From Syntrophaceae bacterium UBA1411 (GTDB lineage Bacteria > Desulfobacterota > Syntrophia > Syntrophales > Smithellaceae), in assembly GCA_002304995.1 (NCBI GenBank), contig DBPV01000103.1, positions 11,540 through 51,278 of the forward strand: a DNA stretch of 39,739 bases, in the 5' to 3' direction. The notes under the pieces were generated by a model, which worked only from the letters and a program-made list of their open reading frames with translations, had not been told where the DNA came from and did not search any database. A program made the translations under genes and the position numbers. Of the stretch, positions 1-6,534 are shown piece by piece (positions within the stretch are counted from its first letter, which is position 1; each line of letters starts with the position of its first letter).

Positions 1-12
1 ATCCACTATCCC

Positions 13-492
13 CTATTCCCCCGCCAGCAATCCGTCCGTGAGACCGTAAGCGTCGATCATTTCAATGAGCACGCCATGCGCCGCGCGCGGCAGGATCCAG
101 AAATGCCGGAGGTCTGACGCGTCGCCGTCTTCGGGGCGCTCGCTGATCAACCGGTCATTGACGGCGATATCCTTTTCTTTGAGTTCGCGGCAAGTATCTT
201 CAAGATGAGACGAGACAAAGGCGATATGGTGTACACCTTCTCCGTGCGCGGCCAGTCGCTTGTGCAGCGCCGACCGCTCATCGGCCGCCTGAATTAACTG
301 GATATCGCAGGCGTCTCCCACAGCCCCGAAGAAGGCGGTGACGTACTTTTCGTTTTCCGCCCACCGCTCCTGCTTAACCACCTTCCGCTCGACGAGCCCG
401 GGGGAAACCACCGCGAATATCTTTTTATAGTCCGCAATCGCCCGGTCGATATCGGCAACCAGGATACAGATATGAGCCACTGTCTTTGCCAT
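13..492 (-). CDS. VOC-superfamily (glyoxalase/methylmalonyl-CoA epimerase-like) protein
   Basis: This 159-residue protein has the paired beta-alpha-beta-beta-beta layout of the vicinal-oxygen-chelate fold. The candidate metal ligands are His7 (VAHICI), Gln65 (IQLIQ), His88 or His89 (VHHIAF) and Glu144 (LIEMI), which match the H-Q-H-E pattern of methylmalonyl-CoA epimerases; length is close to that family. An epimerase on the propionate/methylmalonyl-CoA route would fit a syntrophic metabolism, but no mutase gene is nearby, so the substrate is open. I place the start at the ATG at 492, eight or so bases after GGGAGG, rather than at the in-frame GTG at 498. It is transcribed alone from a consensus promoter at 637-665. 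Family membership is firm, the epimerase reaction is only likely. Confidence 0.8.
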   Translation of the reverse strand: MAKTVAHICILVADIDRAIADYKKIFAVVSPGLVERKVVKQERWAENEKYVTAFFGAVGDACDIQLIQAADERSALHKRLAAHGEGVHHIAFVSSHLEDTCRELKEKDIAVNDRLISERPEDGDASDLRHFWILPRAAHGVLIEMIDAYGLTDGLLAGE

Positions 493-636
493 TTTCACCT
501 CCCTCTCATCCTCTTTTTCTCAGCGCTGTTTGATCAATCTTTGCTCAAAGCCGGCTGACACTTTTTTTCAATTTTTGGAACAGACGTCCTCACTGCCCTA
601 CTCGGTCTTCCCGCTAAAACATTTTCATCAGGCAGT

Positions 637-665
637 TTTATAAAAAATTCCACAACGGCTGTCAA
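637..665 (-). promoter_or_regulatory. sigma-70-type promoter for the VOC gene
   Basis: On the minus strand TTGACA (660-665) and TATAAA (637-642) are separated by exactly 17 bases. The predicted start near 630 leaves a leader of about 140 nt before the ATG at 492. Together with the terminator at 723-771 this accounts for the 302-bp gap between the VOC gene and the Cache gene; I see no further gene there. Confidence 0.75.
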
Positions 666-722
666 CCAGACGAACACCAGAGGATCGGCAGAGAATTTTC
701 AGGGGCGGCAGTTGAAAAATGT

Positions 723-771
723 ATAAAAACGGCGTCAGTCACTGTTCACTTTAAACGTGCACTGACGCCGT
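723..771 (-). terminator. Rho-independent terminator of the MCP-Cache unit
   Basis: An 11-bp perfect inverted repeat (ACGGCGTCAGT at 729-739 and its complement at 761-771) closes on a 21-nt loop that can extend the stem further (CAC/GTG and GTT/AAC). On the minus strand it is followed directly by a TTTTTAT tract, 24 bases past the Cache-gene stop codon. Confidence 0.85.
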
Positions 772-794
772 CTGTTGGCAAACGGCGGGCTACT

Positions 795-1256
795 TTATTT
801 ATAGTAGGCGCAATTAAGGAACAGATTCATCCCGGGAACTCCTTCAAAATAAGCAACTTTTTGCTCAATTTTCTTCGTGTTCTGATTGGTCCACCGATAT
901 TCGATCGTGCCGCTGCCTTTGGCCTTGACCTGCGCAATTCTTTCCTGAACGAAAAGCTTTCCATCGGCATCCTTCAGGTTATACATGTTCTTGCCGATCA
1001 GAGCCGGAGTGTAGGGATGGGAAAGGTTCGTTCCATCCATACCCGTTGCCCAGACATAGAGATCTTTGGAAACGAACTTTCCCTTCGGATTGTTGAATTC
1101 GGCAAGCGCTTTGTCTTTGCCGACTTCCTTCATGTACGCCACAGCCTTTTTTACCATCGCTTTGGCCTCATCGGCCGTTCCTTTTTCCTGTGCCGCTGCC
1201 ACACCGACACCGACCGCAAACAAAATGGTCACCACCAACGCCAATACTCTCTTCAT
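795..1256 (-). CDS. secreted single-Cache-domain sensor-like protein
   Basis: The 153-residue product starts with a classical signal peptide (residues 1-22, cleavage after AAA) and then consists only of one small ligand-binding Cache (sCache) module: the N-terminal amphipathic helix, the YVWATGMDGTNLSHP strand-loop, LIGKNMYNLKDADGK, and the closing IEYRW/KVAYFEG strands. There is no transmembrane anchor or output domain, so it should be a soluble periplasmic protein. Such domains usually form the extracellular part of chemoreceptors and histidine kinases and bind small organic acids or amines. Here it lies 84 bp downstream of an MCP gene in the same direction with no terminator between them, so it may be a detachable ligand-binding partner of that receptor. 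SD AAGGAGG supports the ATG at 1256. Confidence 0.8.
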   Translation of the reverse strand: MKRVLALVVTILFAVGVGVAAAQEKGTADEAKAMVKKAVAYMKEVGKDKALAEFNNPKGKFVSKDLYVWATGMDGTNLSHPYTPALIGKNMYNLKDADGKLFVQERIAQVKAKGSGTIEYRWTNQNTKKIEQKVAYFEGVPGMNLFLNCAYYK

Positions 1257-1340
1257 TCCCCATTACCTCCTTCTTTAGTTAGTTGATATTGTTTCATCAC
1301 ATCTTCTGACGAAACCGCATCCGCTTGGACGAAACCTGTT

Positions 1341-2921
1341 TTATTGCAGCTGTAGAACTTTTTTCGCGCCGGCTTTGTGATCCCGGTAATTCCCGTGACA
1401 GGTCTGGTGGGCATACCGGTCTTCGACCGCGATTCTATCCGAAAGGTCTTCCGTTCTGAAAAGGGACATGATGGTTGAGAGGTTTTCTGCATTGCCGGCG
1501 TTTTGCTGTGTGGTCGTACTCATCTCCGCAATGGCATTGTTGACCTGCGCGATCCCCTGTGATTGTTCCCGTGAAGCAATGGCAATGTCTTTCGTGAGAT
1601 CGACAACCTTGTCCGAGCTTGATGTGACCTCGCCGAAAGCAGTGCTGGTGGCGTCAACCAGAGCTTCACCGCTTTTTACCTTATGAACGATATCTTCGAT
1701 CAGATTGGATGAGTCCCTTGCCGATTCCTTGGCCCGCAAGGCAAGGTTCCGAACTTCATCCGCAACGACGGCAAACCCGGCCCCCGCCTCGCCTGCGCGG
1801 GCCGCCTCCACGGAAGCATTCAAGGCGAGAAGATTCGTCTGAAAGGCAATCTCATCGATGATTTTCACAATCTTCTGCGTTTTTTCACTCGACGCGGTAA
1901 TATCTTTCATGGACCGGGTCAGCTCGGACATGGATTGATTGGCCTTCCCGATGGCGTCTTTGGCCGACAGCATCAACTGGTTCGCCGCTGTCGTGTTCTC
2001 AGCATTTTGCCTGGTCATGGAAGCGATCTCATCCAGGGACGCAGACGTTTCTTCAATCGCCGCCGCCTCTTTGGCGGCCGAGTCCGCCAAGACCGTTGAT
2101 ACTTGCATGGCCTGCCCCACAGCATCGTTCATCTTGACACGCATGGTGTTTACAGATTGGACCAGTTCGCCGATTTCGTCATTGGACCGCAGGTCAATGC
2201 TTTTTGTAAGATTCCCTTCGGCCAACTCCCGGAGAACGGATATCGTTTGCTTGATCGGCCCCAGGATCAGTCTCTTAACGGCAACGCTGATCAGAAACGA
2301 CACGACAACGGAGATCAACAACACAACGATAAAAATGCCCAGCGTGGAGCGCGCGACTTTCACGGAATATTCATATTTCTCCTTGCTGAGCTTGTCTTCG
2401 AGACTATTGAGATCCCGGAGGCTTTTATCCAGAGATTTAAAGGCATCCTCGGCCATGCCGAATGCCATCACAGCTGTGCTTGCATCCTGAGATGCGATTT
2501 CCAGAGTATCTTTGGTCAGTTTTTGAAACGACAGCAGATTGTTACAGGCAACCTGGTAATACTTTTTTTCTTCCGGCATGAGCTCCCGGGAATCAAGGAT
2601 TCTTTTGGTGGCGGCAACATGCCCGGCAATATCCGTGTCAATCTGGCGGGCCAGATCCGCAATTCTCGCTTTGTCATAGTTGGATGCGATCCAGTTCATC
2701 ATTTTATATAAATTGGCCTGGACGCCGTACATCCCGACAATGATCTGCGAACTTTGCTGATAGCCCTTGAATCGATTGTTGTAAATCTCATCAATGGAAT
2801 TGCTCTGCAGCGATATCGCCTGATAAGTTCCCAACGCAATTAAAAGAAGAAAGATAAAGATAACGATGGGAGCCAGAAGAATTTTGTTTCCTAACTTTAA
2901 ATTGTTAAAAAACTTTTTCAT
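1341..2921 (-). CDS. methyl-accepting chemotaxis protein with 4HB-type sensor domain
   Basis: This 526-residue receptor has TM1 at about 14-34, a periplasmic helical region of about 155 residues resembling the four-helix-bundle MCP sensor domain, TM2 at about 192-215, a HAMP domain at about 216-268 and a long cytoplasmic coiled coil. The hairpin tip (residues 356-394, EIAFQTNLLALNASVEAARAG then GFAVVADEVRNLA) is the canonical CheA/CheW-contact region, so it should signal to a chemotaxis array. The C-terminal tail (VEDRYAHQTCHGN...) has no NWETF-like CheR-tethering pentapeptide. I use the ATG at 2921, preceded by GGAGAG, instead of the upstream ATG at 2939. A sigma-28-type promoter lies upstream. 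The following gene encodes a secreted Cache protein. Confidence 0.95.
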   Translation of the reverse strand: MKKFFNNLKLGNKILLAPIVIFIFLLLIALGTYQAISLQSNSIDEIYNNRFKGYQQSSQIIVGMYGVQANLYKMMNWIASNYDKARIADLARQIDTDIAGHVAATKRILDSRELMPEEKKYYQVACNNLLSFQKLTKDTLEIASQDASTAVMAFGMAEDAFKSLDKSLRDLNSLEDKLSKEKYEYSVKVARSTLGIFIVVLLISVVVSFLISVAVKRLILGPIKQTISVLRELAEGNLTKSIDLRSNDEIGELVQSVNTMRVKMNDAVGQAMQVSTVLADSAAKEAAAIEETSASLDEIASMTRQNAENTTAANQLMLSAKDAIGKANQSMSELTRSMKDITASSEKTQKIVKIIDEIAFQTNLLALNASVEAARAGEAGAGFAVVADEVRNLALRAKESARDSSNLIEDIVHKVKSGEALVDATSTAFGEVTSSSDKVVDLTKDIAIASREQSQGIAQVNNAIAEMSTTTQQNAGNAENLSTIMSLFRTEDLSDRIAVEDRYAHQTCHGNYRDHKAGAKKVLQLQ

Positions 2922-3020
2922 AATGCATACTCTCCTCATGACGTTTTTCTGGAAATTTACAGTTGGAAATCTTAATCAATGTTATGGACGGCCGTGATCG
3001 GTCACGGCGGTTATTCTATC

Positions 3021-3047
3021 TTATCGGTAAATTCATCCAGAACTTAA
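3021..3047 (-). promoter_or_regulatory. sigma-28 (FliA)-type promoter of the MCP-Cache unit
   Basis: On the minus strand TTAAGTTC (3040-3047) is followed after exactly 11 bases by ACCGATAA (3021-3028). The flagellar/chemotaxis consensus is TAAAGTTT-N11-GCCGATAA, so 13 of 16 positions match with ideal spacing. Predicted leader to the MCP ATG is about 95 nt. In the rest of the 303-bp gap 2922-3224 I see only the terminator at 3174-3205. Confidence 0.7.
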
Positions 3048-3173
3048 GAGAGCTTGAATTGTTTTGCTTTTTTCGGGGGATAGCCGAAAGCTGCGCACGT
3101 TAAAATATCGGGGGAGTGTTGGAGAGTTTTAAAGGATGCCGTCCGGGGATGTTCGGCAAAAAAGGCGTACAAC

Positions 3174-3205
3174 AAAAAAAGGCAGGAGCCCTGGCCGCCC
3201 CTGCC
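3174..3205 (-). terminator. Rho-independent terminator of the CBS cluster
   Basis: GGCAGG (3181-3186) pairs with CCTGCC (3200-3205) around a GC-rich 13-nt loop; on the minus strand it is followed by seven T. It sits 20 bases after the stop of the last CBS gene. Confidence 0.75.
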
Positions 3206-3224
3206 CTGATGGATAAAACCGGTC

Positions 3225-3692
3225 TTAGAGAACCATGGATCCTCTGCTCACCGCCGCCCGCCGGGGGAACATCTGCATATACCGGATTCTCGTCCGCGTT
3301 TCTTCGTATTGGAATCCCAGAATGTCCCGCATGGAAAGAATGCCGACAATTTTTTTGCCGTCGGCAACCGGCAGGTGCCGGATCTTTTCCTTCTTCATCG
3401 TTTTGATGGCGTAATCCAGTTCGTCATCGGGCCTGGCGATGGCCACTTTTTTGGTCATGATGTCGTTGACCTTTTTGTCTTTAAACTCGCCTTTGCGCAC
3501 GAAACATTTTCTCAGGATGTCCCTTTCCGTGACAATGCCGACCAGTTCTCCATCGTCATTGCACACGGGAAGCGCTCCCTTGTTGTAATCCGCCATCTTC
3601 TGAACGGCAACCGAGGACAACTCAGCCGGTCCAACGGTCACCAATACCTGAGGCTTGAATCTCATGACCTTCAGCATTTCACTGATATTCAT
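3225..3692 (-). CDS. CBS-domain pair protein (third gene of CBS cluster)
   Basis: This 155-residue protein is essentially one Bateman module: CBS1 around residues 10-70 (GALPVCNDDGELVGIVTERD) and CBS2 around 75-135 (KIRHLPVADGKKIVGILSMRD). CBS pairs bind adenine nucleotides or S-adenosylmethionine and usually regulate a partner. No enzymatic domain is attached. A short basic, aromatic tail (RIRYMQMFPRR) follows. The start at 3692 is set by AGGAGGG upstream; the longer in-frame extension to 3971 lies over the preceding gene and is low-complexity antisense-like sequence. It is the last of three same-strand CBS genes and is followed by a terminator. The ligand and target are unknown. Confidence 0.85.
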   Translation of the reverse strand: MNISEMLKVMRFKPQVLVTVGPAELSSVAVQKMADYNKGALPVCNDDGELVGIVTERDILRKCFVRKGEFKDKKVNDIMTKKVAIARPDDELDYAIKTMKKEKIRHLPVADGKKIVGILSMRDILGFQYEETRTRIRYMQMFPRRAAVSRGSMVL

Positions 3693-3739
3693 TGTATCCC
3701 TTCCCTCCTGAATAAGAATTACGGCATTGCCGAACCGTC

Positions 3740-3785
3740 TGACCTTATGGCGTTCCCCCGCTGCTTCGCTTGGGGGCGCGCCGCC
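3740..3785. repeat. GC-rich hairpin between two CBS genes
   Basis: CCCCC...GGGGG arms around GCTGCTTCGCTT, flanked by GGCG and GCGC, form a stable hairpin in the 95-bp gap between the second and third CBS genes. No T-tract follows on either strand, so it looks like an mRNA-stability or attenuation structure rather than a terminator. Confidence 0.45.
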
Positions 3786-3787
3786 TT

Positions 3788-4243
3788 CTACTGCACCCGG
3801 TTCCGGGACAGATAACCGCCCGCGATGTACGACTCCAGATCGTTGATCGTATCCCGCTGCTGATCGATGATTCCTTTCACCACGTCGCCGATGGAAATCA
3901 GACCGAGCAGCTTGCCGTTCTTGACGACGGGCAGGTGGCGGATGTGGCGATCGGTCATGAGTTGCATGCACTCTTCGACTTTGTCCTCGGGCGTTACGAC
4001 TGTCAGATCTTTCACCATGACGTTCCCGACAAAAGTATTTTGCTCGTTTTGGCCCTGCAGCACCAGTTTTCTGGCATAGTCGCGCTCGGAAAAGACTCCC
4101 AGCAATGCGTGGTTCTCGATGACGAGGACCGCGCCGACGTCGTAATCGGCCATCACGTGCAGGGCCTGGTAAACGGTGTAATTGGGATGAACGGAAACGG
4201 TTTTATTTCCCTTCCTGGACAACAGGTCGCTCACGGTGAGCAT
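3788..4243 (-). CDS. CBS-domain pair protein (second gene of CBS cluster)
   Basis: The 151-residue product is a single Bateman module: CBS1 about residues 9-66 (VGAVLVIENHALLGVFSERDYARK) and CBS2 about 73-130 (RHIRHLPVVKNGKLLGLISIGDVVKGIIDQQ), ending in a short helix (INDLESYIAGGY) seen in many stand-alone CBS proteins. The SERDYARK and SIGDVVK segments are where the ribose/phosphate-contacting Asp lies in nucleotide-binding CBS proteins, so AMP/ATP binding is plausible. It lies between a CBS-LuxR regulator and another CBS pair, all in one direction. The gene starts with GGAGGAAATG. Role is inferred to be energy or adenylate sensing; the partner is unknown. Confidence 0.85.
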   Translation of the reverse strand: MLTVSDLLSRKGNKTVSVHPNYTVYQALHVMADYDVGAVLVIENHALLGVFSERDYARKLVLQGQNEQNTFVGNVMVKDLTVVTPEDKVEECMQLMTDRHIRHLPVVKNGKLLGLISIGDVVKGIIDQQRDTINDLESYIAGGYLSRNRVQ

Positions 4244-4327
4244 GGTTCATTTCCTCCTGCAAAAATTTGTTGAGTTTACTATAACCGAATCCGCCCCGGG
4301 CGTAAGGTTAAGAATGGAGGAAATAAA

Positions 4328-4346
4328 GTTCTATGCAAAATAGAAC
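4328..4346. repeat. 7-bp inverted repeat at the stop codon of the CBS-LuxR gene
   Basis: GTTCTAT and ATAGAAC flank the 5-nt GCAAA; on the minus strand the hairpin directly follows the TAG stop and is followed by TTTATTT. It could be a weak terminator or attenuator between the regulator and the two downstream CBS genes. Confidence 0.5.
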
Positions 4347-5129
4347 CTAAGCGATGAGATCGAGGTGGGTGGTGATGTTTCCGGACTTGTTCCGCATGCC
4401 CAGTTTTCCGCGGATGGCGTATTTGTGCTTCTTGACCGTTGAAATGGAAATGTTCAGGGTTTCCGAAATCTCCTTTTCCCGGTAATGCGCCTTGAGCAGC
4501 TTGATGATGGAGATTTCAGTGGGCGTAAAGTTGAACTTTGAAGTGACGAGCTTGCGATAATACTCGGACGAAATCTGGTCGAGATGCTCTTCCAGCAGGC
4601 GGAAGGACGCGTCCGCGGGATACCGCCTGGCGAGCATCGTCACCAGCGGCAGGATATTTTGCTCCACGTTGAACCGAATGTTCATCCGCAGATTGTTTTT
4701 CCCTTCTTCGATGGAATCGAGCACCTTTCTCAAAACGAACTTCTGTTCCTGAATGGTGTGCTTGACGGCGTCGCCGATGGTGATGATTCCGATAATCCTG
4801 TTTTTTTCGAGGATGGGAAGATGCCGCACGCGGTGGGTCGTCATCATGGCCATGCAGTCCTCCATCGTATTGGAAGACGTTACGTGGCGCACTCTTTTCG
4901 TCATGAATTTTCTGACGGGAAGCTGCAGGGAAAGCTGCTGGACCGCTGCGGCCTTGCGGGCAAAGTCCCGCTCGGAGAAGATTCCGATCAGTTTTCCTCC
5001 CTCGATCACCGGCACGGCCCCGATATTCTTTTCGTCCATTATTCTGAGGGCGTCATAGAGGGAGGTCTCGGGCGACACCGTCCAGACTTTGTTCTTCTTG
5101 GCCATTAAAAATGTTTTGAGTGTAAACAT
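4347..5129 (-). CDS. CBS-pair transcription regulator with LuxR-type HTH
   Basis: This 260-residue protein joins an N-terminal CBS pair (about residues 10-125: NIGAVPVIEGGKLIGIFSERDFARK and THRVRHLPILEKNRIIGIITIGDAVK) to a helical linker (about 126-190) and a C-terminal LuxR/GerE helix-turn-helix (about 190-250: FTPTEISIIKLLKAHYREKEISETLNISISTVKKHK). The linker (RFNVEQNILPLVTML...SSEYYRKLVTSKFNFTP) is the one I know from deltaproteobacterial PAS-LuxR regulators, so the CBS pair appears to stand where PAS domains normally are. It is the first gene of the CBS cluster and probably controls it or itself. SD is weak (AGGCGA before the ATG at 5129). Two inverted repeats lie within 70 bp upstream. 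Confidence 0.85.
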   Translation of the reverse strand: MFTLKTFLMAKKNKVWTVSPETSLYDALRIMDEKNIGAVPVIEGGKLIGIFSERDFARKAAAVQQLSLQLPVRKFMTKRVRHVTSSNTMEDCMAMMTTHRVRHLPILEKNRIIGIITIGDAVKHTIQEQKFVLRKVLDSIEEGKNNLRMNIRFNVEQNILPLVTMLARRYPADASFRLLEEHLDQISSEYYRKLVTSKFNFTPTEISIIKLLKAHYREKEISETLNISISTVKKHKYAIRGKLGMRNKSGNITTHLDLIA

Positions 5130-5147
5130 TCGCCTGCGTTACTATCA

Positions 5148-5199
5148 ATGCCCCGGCATGAATTGATGACCTCATTTGCCGATCTCCGGCGGAGATCGG
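5148..5199. promoter_or_regulatory. two inverted repeats upstream of the CBS-LuxR gene (candidate operators)
   Basis: A perfect 9-bp inverted repeat, CCGATCTCC-GGC-GGAGATCGG, lies at 5179-5199 and a second, ATGCC-CC-GGCAT, at 5148-5159. Both lie 20-70 bp upstream of the regulator's start. The first also lies 91 bp past the nitrilase-side intergenic and has no T-tract, which argues against a terminator. Operator function is inference. Confidence 0.45.
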
Positions 5200-5289
5200 A
5201 ACCCAGTCCCGACACAGACAGGTTTTTACCATTTTCTGCCGCTTCCGGCAATGACCACAAGCGGAAAGCAGGCCGCCCAGGGCTCAGCT

Positions 5290-6270
5290 TTACGAATCCA
5301 CGGGATCGCCCAGGAGCGGTTCCGGGGCTTCCACCACTCTCCGGCAGGGCTTCCGGTTGACCCGCAGCTGGAAGATGTCCGGCCGCGAATAATGTCCGCC
5401 CACGTCACAGGCGGATTTGGCCGCCAGAATGTTTTCGAGCGATCCCTCCGCCGTCAGGATGCCTTCGCCCTTGACCGGCCCGGCAATGACTTCTCCGCGC
5501 GGGTCGATGATGAAGCTGTCGCCCCGGTAGCGCGCGGTAAGTTCCCGGTACTCGGCCGGCACATCGTCGGCGCCGAGCATTCCGCCCACCCCAATGACGT
5601 AGGCCGCGGCCTGCGACGCAAAAGCGCGCGACAAGAGCAGCTGCCGCGACCACATCGGATCGGGCGACGCGGGCGCCTTCGGTTCCGCGCCCGGCCAGGC
5701 TGCGATATGGATCTGCGTACCCTGGGACATCAGCACGTACCCCGGCAGCACCATGTTGTGCTCCCAGCAGTTGAGCCCGCTGAGCCTGCCGTAAGGGCGC
5801 TCGTAAACGACGAGTCCCGCCGCGTCGCCTTCTCCCCAGATGGTGCGCTCCCGGTGGGTGGGTTTGAGCTTGCGGTGTTTGCCCAGAATTTTTCCCTCGC
5901 GGCCGATAAACAGCAGGGTGCAGTAAACGGTCCCGCGGGTGACGGGATCGCGTTCGACGACGCCGATTGCGACGTCGAGGCCCGCCTCCTCGGCCGCCCG
6001 GCAAAGCCTGTCGGTCACCGGACCGGGGACATCCACGGCGCAGGCCAGGTAGTCCGCGGCCGCCTTCCACTTCAGAAGCGGATCCCTGCTTTCGCTCCAG
6101 ACAAAAAACGGGTAGCCCGGAAGCCACGTCTCGCCAAAGGCGGCGATCGACGCCCCTTCCCGGCCCGCCTCGGCGATGAGACGGCAGGCTTTTTCGGTGG
6201 AGGCCTCCACGTTGAAAAAGACAGGCGCGGCCTGTATAGCCGCCAGTTTAAATGTTGGATGTTTTCCCAT
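5290..6270 (-). CDS. nitrilase-family carbon-nitrogen hydrolase
   Basis: The 326-residue enzyme carries the nitrilase-superfamily catalytic triad in branch-1 (true nitrilase) contexts: Glu47 in GETWLPGYPFFVW, Lys134 in KHRKLKPTHRERTIWGEGD, and nucleophile Cys168 in LNCWEHNMVLPGY. Glu141 just after the lysine is the usual fourth residue. These motifs and the length match aliphatic/aryl nitrilases and cyanide hydratase-like enzymes, which convert a nitrile to the carboxylic acid and ammonia, rather than amidases. The enzyme is cytoplasmic, with no signal sequence. I take the ATG at 6270 (GGGGGG just upstream). The upstream part of the open frame (6271-6411) crosses a hairpin and is not coding. 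Natural nitrile substrate unknown. Confidence 0.9.
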   Translation of the reverse strand: MGKHPTFKLAAIQAAPVFFNVEASTEKACRLIAEAGREGASIAAFGETWLPGYPFFVWSESRDPLLKWKAAADYLACAVDVPGPVTDRLCRAAEEAGLDVAIGVVERDPVTRGTVYCTLLFIGREGKILGKHRKLKPTHRERTIWGEGDAAGLVVYERPYGRLSGLNCWEHNMVLPGYVLMSQGTQIHIAAWPGAEPKAPASPDPMWSRQLLLSRAFASQAAAYVIGVGGMLGADDVPAEYRELTARYRGDSFIIDPRGEVIAGPVKGEGILTAEGSLENILAAKSACDVGGHYSRPDIFQLRVNRKPCRRVVEAPEPLLGDPVDS

Positions 6271-6383
6271 GGCGATCCCCCCGGCAATCGTTTTTTGCGG
6301 CAAACACTCTACCGCAATGATTTTCGAACAGAATTGCCCTATTCTTTCCGCCCTGTCAAGGACGCGAAAAAAATTCAGGGAGT

Positions 6384-6413
6384 CGTTGGGGGGCAGTCCT
6401 CTGCCCCCCAACG
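6384..6413. terminator. 13-bp perfect GC hairpin downstream of the flavoprotein gene
   Basis: CGTTGGGGGGCAG (6384-6396) and its exact complement (6401-6413) enclose a 4-nt TCCT loop. On the minus strand a T7 tract follows about 13 nt later, so it may terminate the flavoprotein transcript; on the plus strand GAGTTTT follows. The run of six G makes it look like a dispersed REP-type element. It occupies the middle of the 264-bp gap between the two genes. Confidence 0.6.
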
Positions 6414-6534
6414 GAGTTTTAAAGTTGACGGAAGAAGAAAGCGCTGCGCGGCGCCGCTATCGTCGGCCGCCGCCTTCTTCCGGATTGGAACGAAAGTTCC
6501 TCCAAAGCAAAGAGGCTTTTCCTTTTGGGGCGGT

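Noticed and set aside
1253..1492. Alternative frame at the MCP 3' end, suggesting a frameshift
   Set aside because: I checked for a lost C-terminal tail such as a CheR pentapeptide; the other frame has none, and the signalling domain is complete in the main frame.
3693..3971. N-terminal extension of the third CBS gene
   Set aside because: The added residues (RRQERQAARSD...) overlap the preceding CBS gene in another frame, and AGGAGGG marks the internal ATG at 3692.
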